From contig CM041201.1 in the NCBI GenBank assembly GCA_023078555.1, forward strand, positions 1,619,713 to 1,683,712: DNA of 64,000 nt. The letters run 5' to 3'. Source of the stretch: Ulva prolifera. Its lineage: Eukaryota; Chlorophyta; Ulvophyceae; Ulvales; Ulvaceae. The position numbers were made by a program, and so were the translations under genes. Shown here in pieces: positions 22,033-31,412 of this stretch. The stretch's first letter is position 1. Each line of letters opens with the position of its first letter. Under the pieces are notes generated by a model. It saw only the letters and a program-made list of their open reading frames with translations, searched no databases and was not told the origin of the DNA.

Positions 22033-22767
22033 GCCCGCTGCTGAGGTCTCGTGAAGTGCAACATCGGTGCATCCGCACGAGAGCCCGCAACTACGGCGCG
22101 CTGCAGGCTGTAGTGTAGCTGTTTTGAGTCTTCAGTGAACCTGCATGCGCATCGGCACACGTCGCTGTACGTGGGCCGTTGCGCTGTGAACATGCACGCA
22201 TCTGTTGAGCACGTCACGCAGCCCTGCCTTTTCCCGCCTCATTTACGAACACCTTCCAGCAGCCTTCCAACAGATGTCAAATGTGTATGGGGCTGGGCCA
22301 CGCCGTGAGGTTGAAGCGGGCTGGACAATGATGGCTTGAACATTACAAATGACACTGATACACAATTCAAGCTGCAATCAGCGGTTAAGACGAAGGCACA
22401 TTGCCAGGGGCCCGTGGGGAGCGTCTGCAGCCCGCAGTGGGAGGGGATATCAGGGCGTTGGGGGTGGCGGGGGGCGTTGTAGTGCCCAAGCACTGGCCCT
22501 TCAGTGGCGCTACAGCTACATTGCTGCATGTGTATACGTAGAATTGGTGGCGCAACGGCCAATGGTGGCCAGGCCGGTGTGCGCCTGGCCTTGCCACGAG
22601 CAGGTTGTTTCAAGCATGTTTCCCCGATGTTTCAAGCATGTTTCCCCGATCTGCATCATTTGCAAATCATGAGCCTATAAGTATAGCATATACTGACGTA
22701 TGTAAAAGCCAAACAGCCAAGCAGTGGTTGTGGTGTGAGGGTGAGAGAGGTGCGAGCTGTGAAGGTG
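22033..22767. other. Upstream region of the UK/UPRT gene, no gene seen
   Basis: It presumably holds the UK/UPRT promoter. A 22-bp direct duplication (gtttcaagcatgtttccccg plus at) sits at about 22616-22660. No other feature is supported. Confidence 0.4.
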
Positions 22768-23406
22768 TCACAAGGACAAAGACAGCAAGTCGGGCAGCAC
22801 CGCGAAAGGAGCAAGCAGACGAAGCAAACACCAAGACACCCACGAACATCTCACCTAGCACCGGCGCAGCAAGCGACACAGATCCGCAGACCGCCAAGCA
22901 CACACCCACACACCAGCACACACACGCACAGACCCACACACCCACAAACCCAGACCCACACACGCGCACGCACAAACCCCACGGCCGACACACAACATCA
23001 CAACCACCAGCACCACAACGCCCGCCGCCGGACGACAGGGCCAAACCCAACACACTGCTGCCTGAGGCCGCCCATCATGGCCGCCCGATTGCCGGGGGCC
23101 GCCCCGGCCCCAAGACCCACCCCCACCCCACCAAGCCACAGCATACCACGCCAGCCCGGCACACCGCCGCGCAGCCCCGCCGGCCCACGCCGCACCGCAC
23201 CCAGGACAACGCAGCGCCCAAGCCATTCCGCAGTCCCCGCACATGCCAACGAAGGCATCCCGCACACCCATCGGACCCGGCCCAGCCGGAGTCAGAGGCC
23301 ACAGGCCGGTGGCGTCAAGCGGATGGGGCCCAAGGGGCACCCCACCGCTCAGGCCGGATGGCCTGTAAGCGGCGAGAGGTCATCGGACGGGACCGTGAGT
23401 CCCGCC
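22768..23406 (-). mobile_element. 639-bp retroposed insertion with 15-bp target duplication
   Basis: The exact 15-bp repeat cgagctgtgaaggtg flanks it (22753-22767 and 23407-23421). Read on the minus strand, the 3' end is TTTGTCCTTGTGA, close to but distinct from the CCTTTGTAAC end of the other non-LTR family. The interior is a CA/GT-rich block and encodes nothing recognisable. A related copy lies at about 55076-55322. Confidence 0.75.
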
Positions 23407-23438
23407 CGAGCTGTGAAGGTGCAGGGGCTGCTTGTGTG

Positions 23439-23568
23439 CAGCTACAAAGGACAGAGGCCGGGCATGGAGCCGGATATATATCTGAGATATCTCAAAACCC
23501 GCTCGCAAATCCACTCACTCATTCATGGCACTAGGCCGGGCACGCGCGCGTACCGCAGCCCTGCCTGT
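23439..23568 (-). mobile_element. Diverged 3'-end fragment of the non-LTR element
   Basis: It contains ctacaaaggacagaggccgg, then cgcaaatccactcac and catggcactaggccgggcac, in the same order as 4995-5090, with an AT-rich insertion in between. It is older than the copy at 25330. Confidence 0.8.
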
Positions 23569-24960
23569 ATTTATGCATGTGAACTGTAAGTGTTGCTGGT
23601 AAAAGCTTGCTTGTAAATCATCGAGTTCTCATATGTTTTGCTCTTGTGTCGATGTTGGGACTGCCAATGTGTTGTAGTTTGTGCTGGTGCTCTGGCGCCA
23701 TGCAATGGCCAGAGCTTTTGTGATTTGTGTCTTTCAGGTCTTAAGCTGTTCGAGCGCAGGTCCGGTCATGATCTGATAGCACCTATGATAGATATAATAT
23801 TAACCGCACACAATGTAGGCACTGTCGCTGAGCACCGCATGCGCAGTAGACCAGGTGCCGGCCTTCCTCCATGAAAAGGCGGTGAGCATTTGCACATTTG
23901 TTACAACATGATTCTCTTGCTGTATTTGTCTGCACCCGTTTACTCTTCCGTAACGCAGCAACGTGCAACGGTGCCCAGAGCAGGACATGGTGTCCACCAG
24001 GGGGACTACTGCGGGGCATGCATGCGGTATGATGCCGACTCAATGCATGTGCATGGCTGCTCCGATACAATGCATGATGACGTGGCGTCCCGGACTGCGC
24101 GCTGCGGTCCTGATGCTCGTGCTTGGCGTTTTATCGAGACGGCGTGCCAGCGAGGGTGGCGTGGTGTACAACCGTCAGGGAAAATAACATGGGGGGCGGT
24201 GAGGACCTAGCTCTGGCCACCAAGTTGTGCAACAGGAAATTCGGGTGGCGTACGCTACAGCGCAGTGAAAAACTGCGCATCTAGGTCGTGAACAGCGCCA
24301 GCAGCTCAGGCACGTGGCATAGTAAGCTTATACTTCAGCTAGAATTCCACGCCACGCATGCACGAGCGCAGACACATGTACATCAATCGCAATGCCGCTG
24401 ATCACGAGCTGCATATCCCGAGAACTCGCGACTGAGGCAGCCGAGGCATATGCATCAATGCATTGATGGCGTGATCATGCATCGTGAATACGGGAGACAG
24501 ATGCAAATACACTGCCATATGCATGCTCAAGGCGTGCGGCAGTGTTGTATACCCCGTAGCAGAGCTTGCATGTCATGTTACGTGAAGACTTTGTTCAAGT
24601 GTCGGCATCATCTCCCCTTGCGCTCCTATTTCGTAATCAACAACGCACTCGCTGCTTTCCAAGATCTCCTAGTTGAAGCACTTGCAACTGGGCGAGCTGC
24701 TCCGCATGCACCGGCGCAGCATGCGCCGGTGCATCGCACGTACCTCGAGATAGAGAAGCAGAGGATGCATAGGCTCCACCGCGTCATGCATGTTCAGAGA
24801 CGTGCATGCTCAGCGTGCAGCTTTCACTGCAGGAAAACTCCGCAAAGTCGGCAGTATGACGCGTGGGGCATGTGCATCGAACAACTTGGCTGTAACAAAC
24901 CCGCCACCGAGCTGAACCCCTTCGCGCTGCCTTTGCGAACACCTGCACAGGCAGGGTGAG
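23569..24960. other. Intergenic region, no gene assigned
   Basis: One long frame (about 24450-24959) has no domain or codon signal that I trust. A perfect hairpin with 12-bp arms lies at 24706-24734 (atgcaccggcgc / gcgccggtgcat). A copy of the cccgttcactcttttgtaa-like motif is at about 23935. Confidence 0.4.
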
Positions 24961-24966
24961 AAAGTG

Positions 24967-24974
24967 TATATAAG
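24967..24974 (+). promoter_or_regulatory. TATA box of the Arg/His-rich protein gene
   Basis: TATATAAG lies upstream of a pyrimidine/CA-rich leader and a 5'-UTR exon that ends in a good 5' splice site (GTGAGC at 25124). It is the clearest core promoter in the window. Transcription would start near 25000. Confidence 0.65.
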
Positions 24975-25329
24975 CACCGCGCACCACCGATCATCACCAC
25001 ATCGCCTCGGCACTTCACCACCTCCACACTCTTGCTACAGCAGCTCTAGTGCTCACTCGTAGCTCACTCCGCAGCTCCGCCCGGAGATACAATCGCAGCT
25101 GAACCTGAGAACCGTCGAAGAAGGTGAGCATTACCATTACCTAAGTCGACTCAACGCTGTACTATTGTGATGCCACTGCGTAAGCATAACTGCCAGAACC
25201 CAGTACACAAGCCATATGCTATGATATAGCTTCAGTTTGTTGTCTTGTTCAGCCCATGGTTGCTCACAATTTGCCAACACAAGATCAAGTGATTGTGCAA
25301 TATCTGTGCAAACTCAGCGTCTGCATGTA

Positions 25330-25386
25330 GTTACAAAGGACAGAGGCCGGGCAGCGAGCCGTTGCCAGGAATACACACGCAAATCC
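25330..25386 (-). mobile_element. Very short 5'-truncated non-LTR copy inside a 5'-UTR intron
   Basis: About 57 bp identical to the 3' end of the full element, flanked by the exact 18-bp repeat actcagcgtctgcatgta (25312-25329 and 25387-25404). The first few bases of that repeat also match the element, so the duplication is at least 14 bp. It lies in the intron between 25124 and 25629. Confidence 0.88.
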
Positions 25387-25641
25387 ACTCAGCGTCTGCA
25401 TGTACATGTGTCCACACAGTGATATTCGTGCACGTGCCCGATGCCGTCATATCATCACAAGTTTACCAAGTGACATCACTTGATGACTCACTCGTGCATG
25501 CACGCCCGACGGACAAGCGCCACATATGCCAGCCACCACACATCCATCGTCGGTTGTTGCCTGCGGTATTACCTGCCTTGCTTGATTTGTCCCTGCAGCT
25601 AGCTGTAACACATCCACTGTCGCGTGCAGGCGAAAGGCGCC

Positions 25642-26913
25642 ATGTTGACCGTTACAGCAGCGATCCTCTCCATGCATGCGCTCTGCGCTGCACTGCAGGG
25701 CGACCCCGCCGCCGCCAGAGTCCTCCGTGGCGTCAGGAGAGGCAACATGCTTGCATCGCTGGAAGGCCCAGCCGTACCTAACCCCCCCATTCATGAGGCC
25801 CCCGGCCCCTGCGGCGGCCTCCAGCAGTTGCCCTGTGACACCGGCTGTGCCTCAGAATTCATTCTGGGCGTCAACGGCCTGTGTGTCTTTGAGATGCCAG
25901 CTGTCGCGGGCCGCGGCGACAAGGTGAAGGAGGGGGATGGCCACACTCGCGATGAGGCTGCAGGCGACAGCTGGGGCAGGGCGTTGCTGCGCGTGCTGCG
26001 CAAGAAGCCTACACCCCCAACGCCCAGCGCCGACCGGCGAGTCCGTGACGACTCTAGGGGGACAAGGGCTCAGAAGCGTACCCGCCCTTCCGACCCCGTC
26101 CGCACCCGCAACGGCAAACGCGCCCCCCGCCGGGCCCGCCCTTCCGACCCCGTCCGCACCCGCAACGGCAAACGCGCCCCCCGCCGGGCCCGCCCTTCCG
26201 ACCCCGTCCGCACCCGCAACGGCAAACGCGCCCCCCGCCGGGCCCGCCCTTCCGACCCCGTCCGCACCCGCAACGGCAAACGCGCCCCCCGCCGGGCCCG
26301 CCCTTCCGACCCCGTCCGCACCCGCAACGGCAAACGCGCCCCCCGCCGCGCCCGGCCCTCCGACCTGAAGCGCACCCGCACCGGCAAGCACACTCCCCGC
26401 CGTGCCCGCTCCTCTGCCACCCGCCGCCGCACCCACACCGGCAAGCCCGCTCCCCGCCACGGCCGCAATGCCAAGCGCTCCTCCCCGCCACCCCGCCGCT
26501 CCTCCCCACCACGGGCCCACAACCGCAACCAGCACTCCCCCCGCCCCTCCGGCCGAGGGCGCCGCCACAGCCACGTCCACCACCACCACCACCACCACAG
26601 CAAGCACAGCGGCGAGGGTGCACTCTCATTCGAGGGTCACCAGGAGGGCCACGAGGGCGAGGGGGACAGCTCGACGGTGTACGTGAAGGGTGACGTCGGC
26701 ACAGTGTTCGTCACCTCCTCCGGCTCCGGGTTCATCTCCGCCACCCCTTCCCTCGGCAGCTATGGTGGACACCACGGCGCCCCGCCCCTCGGCAGCTATG
26801 GAGGCCACCACCACGGCGCACCGAACACTGTAGACCACACACCGCCGCCAGTGATTGTTGTCGCCCAGCCCCACCCACCGCCCGTCCACCACTACCAGGT
26901 GCTTCAGATGTAA
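25642..26913 (+). CDS. Secreted polycationic repeat protein (Arg/Lys-rich 18-aa repeats, His-rich tail)
   Basis: A single coding exon of 423 residues. A 5'-UTR exon (about 25000-25123) and an intron ending GTGCAG at 25629 precede it. The protein starts with a signal peptide (MLTVTAAILSMHALCAALQG). Next comes a short domain with four cysteines (PCGGLQQLPCDTGCASEF, GLCVFEM). Five perfect 18-residue repeats follow, with core RPSDPVRTRNGKRAPRRA (26083-26352), then two diverged ones. A His run (HVHHHHHHHSKH) and a Gly/Tyr/His/Pro-rich end (LGSYGGHH twice) close it. The mature protein must be strongly basic. Possible roles, all inferred: a wall or mineral matrix protein, an antimicrobial polycation or a nucleic-acid/polyanion binder. 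A histone-like role is unlikely given the signal peptide. Confidence 0.85.
   Translation: MLTVTAAILSMHALCAALQGDPAAARVLRGVRRGNMLASLEGPAVPNPPIHEAPGPCGGLQQLPCDTGCASEFILGVNGLCVFEMPAVAGRGDKVKEGDGHTRDEAAGDSWGRALLRVLRKKPTPPTPSADRRVRDDSRGTRAQKRTRPSDPVRTRNGKRAPRRARPSDPVRTRNGKRAPRRARPSDPVRTRNGKRAPRRARPSDPVRTRNGKRAPRRARPSDPVRTRNGKRAPRRARPSDLKRTRTGKHTPRRARSSATRRRTHTGKPAPRHGRNAKRSSPPPRRSSPPRAHNRNQHSPRPSGRGRRHSHVHHHHHHHSKHSGEGALSFEGHQEGHEGEGDSSTVYVKGDVGTVFVTSSGSGFISATPSLGSYGGHHGAPPLGSYGGHHHGAPNTVDHTPPPVIVVAQPHPPPVHHYQVLQM
26083..26352 (+). repeat. 54-bp minisatellite encoding five identical 18-aa repeats
   Basis: Five in-register 54-bp units, identical or nearly so, followed by diverged units to about 26460. 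Near identity at DNA level points to recent expansion or gene conversion. Confidence 0.92.
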
Positions 26914-27901
26914 AGGCTGTAGCTCTGGATAGATAGCTCCGTTAGATGGTAGATATAGAAGGCCTCGTTGAGGCCGCATAGTAGAAAGAGTAGATTAGAA
27001 TTAGGGAAGATTACAAAGAAAATAAACATAGATTTGGTGAAGATACTGAGTGGTATCATCAGCGTGTAACAGCACCTAGACTCCGAGCCTTTCAACAATC
27101 ACTCCCACGAAACAACTGTACTGCACTGCGCGCCTGGGATGTGCCGACTCCAGGCCGATTGCCCATTTGATTGCACACGGAGGGTGGTGTCACCCTCCGT
27201 ACATATGTCCCTGATGCATCAATGCTTCTGGTTGCAGATGTTAGGTCACCATGGTGCACTTCATTGTTGGTGTATACCATAGCTCTTGTCAATTGTTCCG
27301 CACTGATGGCATGTGCACATGCAAGACCACGCAGCCGGCAAGCACACCTCAACTGGGTCAGGGAGCATCGGCAGCAAGAGCAAGTTGTGGGCGGGTCTCA
27401 ATGACAGACCTCACAGTGAGTAGCCAATTCCTGGAATTATCTGTCATGTGCATCACCCAATAATCGTGCACTGCACTTCTCATGCCTGAATAGGCATGCC
27501 GATCCAGGTGCCGAACAGCAAGGCAACAGCCAGAGGCCTGCTACCAACAGGCGATCATTGCTTCTGTCTCAGAAGACAGTCTGTGTACAGATCTGTGGCC
27601 ACACTGTGCCTGCGCAATCGCATGACCACCACACAGCATTGATTCGGCAATCATATTAAAAGTATGGCATTCAATTGCTTTTGAATTTGCTCACAGCTCC
27701 AGACTTGGGTCCAAGCAGCGCGGTCCAACACTGAGGCACATGGGCAGTGTCTGGGTCAACAGTGTAGACCCCCACGAGGTGGACACTATCTGCAACCAAC
27801 AAAATCGCAAACACAGCCATCATTTACGACCGCCGCTGGGCAGCCACCCAACAGGCCTCGCCATACACGCTAAAAAACACGCAACTATGACACCAAGCCG
27901 C
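26914..27901. other. Intergenic region between the repeat-protein gene and SOD1, no gene seen
   Basis: Both flanking genes end here (tail to tail). TGTAA occurs at the stop of the repeat protein and again at about 27065. A perfect 10-bp-arm hairpin (27177-27186 with 27191-27200, loop GTGT) may act in 3'-end formation. Confidence 0.4.
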
Positions 27902-30900
27902 CTAGCTGCAAGCTGCGGCGTAGCGCTCGGAGACCTTGTCCCAGTTGACCAGCTTCTCCATGAAGGTGTCCACGTACACGGGCCGCTGGTTCCGGTAGTC
28001 CACGTAGTACGCATGCTCCCCTACACACAGCAGTGCCGGCTTCTCGCCGCGCGCGTGGCTCTGTGTGTGCATTGCAAAGCCGGTCTCGTGGTGCCGGTAG
28101 CACCAGCACTTCCAGGGCACCACCCAGCACATCACAGGCACGCGATGCATGCAGCATCAGGAGAATGAGAGTGCATGCGCATCGCAGAAACGCACATGCC
28201 TTCACTGGTACAGTATGTCAAACACATGCAGAATAGAGCAACAGACGGGAGACATGCTGAGGTGCTGGAGGGACCGGCATCGGCCTTCGCAGCGATGCGG
28301 GGGCCCCCCAGCGCAACAGGATCTCAAGGTGCCGGGGTTGCCCCGTTTCTCCAATGCAGGCTAGATCGCGGCTCTCTGGGTGCTGACGATGGCAATGCGT
28401 GATAGAGTGACAAGGTCACAACGAAGAGACGGTAGCACGCTCAACAGACCTGAGCCTGCGTCACAGGGTCGCACGCGACACTGAGGGGTTCGTGTGTGTT
28501 CTCCCTCTCACACTCGGCGGGGGAGAGGACAGACTCATGCTGTTGGTCTTCACTCAGCACACAAGCAGGCAGAGTGATGTGTGGCTGTCCTACACACTGC
28601 AGGGGACTGCAGGAGGAGGCAGAGGAGGGAAGAGAGGGCAGGAGGGGGGCGGTGGGGGGGGGGGGGGGGGGGCGGGATTGGAGGGGCGCACAGACATCGC
28701 AGCAGAGCACCGGCACCTGCACACACACGGCACACACGTCAGCAGGGATGGTGATCGTGTTTCTGCGCTGCTTCCGTGTTTCGCGGTGCTGCCCACCTCG
28801 CCGCCTTCACCCTTGTGACACACACATGCATGATGCCATAGATGCCATAGACGGCCACATCCATTGGCTACATATGCAGTTCGGTGTCGTCTTTTGACGC
28901 ATGCATGCGCATGTGCGGTGCACACGGGAGCCCCTGGCTGCAAGGAGCATAGGCTTGGAGTGCGTACCCCGGAGCCCGAGGCGAGCGGAGTCTCGGCGTT
29001 CGGGGTCTTGGCGATGGAGAGGCCGCCGGCCGAGTCGGACACGAGCCAGGCCCAGCCGGAGCCGAACTGCGTGACTGCGGCCGTCTTGAAGAGCTTGGAG
29101 AACTCCTCAAACGAGCCAAAGGCGGAGTTGATTGCCTCGAGGAGTTTGCCGCAGGGCTCACCGCCGCCCTCGGGCTTCATGCTCTCCCAGAAGAAGGTGT
29201 GGTCTGCACGCATGCGGGCTGGTCTGGTCTGCACGCATGCGGGCTGGTGTGGCACAAAGTCGGCGAGGCAGCGCGCTGGGGTGTGTAACCTGAAATAAAT
29301 CTGCATTTACTGAGCCGTATCCTGAGAAGGAAAAACACATCTCTGAACTGACAGGACCACATATGGCGAAGGGGTGAACCACCTGGACACCCCCCTCAGA
29401 CGACCGTACCGGGTGTATGTATGCAATATTTCGGGTGTGGTCATTTCGGAGGGAGGCAGAGTGACGTTCGAACGAGGTGAGCAGTGCTCCACAGGGCCTT
29501 CCTCTCCCAGAGGGGTTCCCGCTGAGCTGATCAAGATTGAGTGGTGCAGCACCGCAGAGGGACAGGCGCCGTCGGGCTGCGGTCGCTGTTACTGGCTCTG
29601 CCAGCCCGTTTTCAGCCACGAACGCCGTCTGATTTTGTCCAATCCAGGCAGCATTCTAGGCGGTTCCAGCGGCATTCGAGAGACGTGCGTGTACACATGT
29701 GTGGGTACGTTGTTGTCGGGGCATGAGTTCCCAGTTTTGGCAGATTACTCTGTGATGGGAAGCGGGGACTTGCCTGTGCTGCTCTCGGATATGCTTGAGT
29801 CAGGACTAGTCACATGGAGAGCAGGCACGCAAGCATGTCAGAAAATGGGGCCTGCTGGGATGTTGCAGATGCGGCCACGCTGAGGGATGTTGGACAGCTG
29901 CAGTGATGTGCTTGACGCCAAGACCTGAGCCACCGGAGCGACAAAACACGCAACGTGCTGGCAGGCCATGATTGCAGTTCATTAGTGTGATGGCATCCGC
30001 ATTGCATGCTGGACAGTGATGGCTTATCAGATGTCAAGGCGGCTGTGTGGACTTCTGTGTATAGCTTTGGCACACGATCTCGCAACACGGGTACGTCGCA
30101 GTCGTTACGGATTCGTATGAGCACAGCTTCTGTGGGCTATGAGGCGTTGTGCAAGGGGAGATGGGACGCACTCCAGACCTGCGCAGCGTTGTTGAAAGAT
30201 GCGGTGGGTTGTCCATCGTTCCACGTGGCTTTGACAATTTCTTCAATCGCCATTTTGTCCATGTCGGAGCCCTCGATTGCCTTGTTCAAATTTGTGACGT
30301 ACCCGCCTGCACAGCCCCTGGCGTTAGGCAGGGTCGACGTGGACAGCACATGACCAGAGATGCAAGCATAGCGATTCAGTGCCTGGCGCTGGAGGCTCAG
30401 GCGACACCGCGGAAGGATGTGCACAGGCTGTGCCGTGGAACCCGTTGAGCCAACCGACTGAGCGCATGATGATGCTTTATGTGCAAGCGATGAGGTCAAC
30501 ACAGCCGGAATCGAGGGCAAGGGGAGAAACGAGAGTCGTACGATGATGCTTGCCCCAGTGGTACTCCATGCTCTCCTACATACGGACGTGCGCTGGTGGA
30601 TAAACCTCTTGGCAGCAGTGATCGCAATACGGCGAGGGCACGATCTCAGCCCATGAGTCACGCAGATAGCTCCCGAATAGCCTGACATAATTCATGGGGG
30701 AAGATCGGAGACTTATGGGTCATGGGCCCCAAAGGCAGAGATAGAAAAAGCCAGTCAACGCACCTTTGACATGTGAGGCTCCAGAGCATGCTGCACGCAC
30801 ACCGCAAGGTTAGTATGACAGCAGATTTCATTACAACGCACTGAACGACTCGACATATTAGCCAGTGACGATAGAACGCTGCAGTCCACAACCGCAAGCG

Positions 30901-30997
30901 GCCGGTCACGCTGACGCTATCTTCACTGACATGCAAGCAACTGCAGATGCCGAGCACGCACCAGCTCGAACGGTGGAGGAGGAAGCTCAACGGGCAT
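27902..30997 (-). CDS. Iron superoxide dismutase, form without a transit peptide
   Basis: Seven exons (30962-30997, 30764-30790, 30542-30575, 30172-30306, 28968-29203, 28692-28716, 27902-28020) join in frame to 203 residues. It converts superoxide to O2 and H2O2 at a mononuclear iron. The metal ligands are all present: H27 (MEYHWGKHH), H79 (AAQVWNHTFFW), D163 and H167 (CDVWEHAYY). The Gln before VWNH is the Fe-SOD type residue. Exon 6 is a 25-nt microexon, and the Trp codon of DVW is split across the last intron. The start [12 protein letters not shown] leaves no room for a plastid leader, so a cytosolic place is inferred. It is transcribed divergently from the plastid-type paralogue 415 bp away. 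Intron 4 carries a dispersed repeat, and intron 6 a poly-C tract near its 5' end. Confidence 0.93.
28654..28672 (-). repeat. Poly-C tract (sense strand) in the last intron of SOD1
   Basis: Nineteen C on the coding strand, starting about 20 nt after the 5' splice site (GTGCGCCCC) of exon 6. Confidence 0.92.
29292..29410 (+). repeat. Dispersed repeat (tttactgagccgtatcc family) in SOD1 intron 4
   Basis: It shares tttactgagccgtatcct, ggaccacatatg and cccccctcagacgaccgtac, in the same order as 40261-40495. Confidence 0.85.
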
Positions 30998-31412
30998 GTT
31001 GGTGGCTGGGACTAGGTCGTGAACGTAGGAGGAAGATAGCCAATAATTGCGGCACTAGAGTGTGTGATGTTGATTGGTCTCGCAAACAACCGATACGACT
31101 GTGGACTACGCCAGATTTTCAGAGCACTTGCCTTGGCCTACGCTGCAGTATGGTACGATAGAATTCCTCAAGGGGCCCTTGGCTACAACCGAAACGGCGG
31201 GAGAGCTCATGGCGCCAATGGACGGGCAAGGAACCTTCGGCATGCATCGCTGATACCAAGGACAGCCAGCCACACAAGTCAGAACGAGACTATGCCCAGA
31301 CGAGCGTTCCAGGGCGTGCAGAGTCATGTATAATCTGCTTGCGGTGTATCTTACCACTTCTGCCTGAACGGTGTACGACACTCTTTCCAGCTCAACCAAG
31401 CGCAATTACAAG
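30998..31412. promoter_or_regulatory. Shared divergent promoter region of the two Fe-SOD genes
   Basis: 415 bp between the start codons of two head-to-head SOD genes. It must hold both transcription starts. No TATA box is obvious. An ATTGG (inverted CCAAT) lies at about 31075. Co-regulation is inferred from position only. Confidence 0.55.

Noticed and set aside
22667-23340. Val/Cys/Gly-rich and Thr/Pro/His-rich ORFs
   Set aside because: They translate a CA/GT-rich low-complexity body of a retroposed insertion flanked by a target duplication.
26074-26629. Minus-strand ORFs opposite the Arg-rich repeat protein
   Set aside because: They are antisense shadows of the 54-bp repeats. The plus frame has the signal peptide, promoter and spliced leader.
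28128-28150. Candidate for the missing Asp-ligand exon of SOD1 (minus frame reading CDVLG)
   Set aside because: It has no acceptor and would insert an extra residue. The microexon at 28692-28716 has proper splice sites and restores DVWEHAYY exactly.
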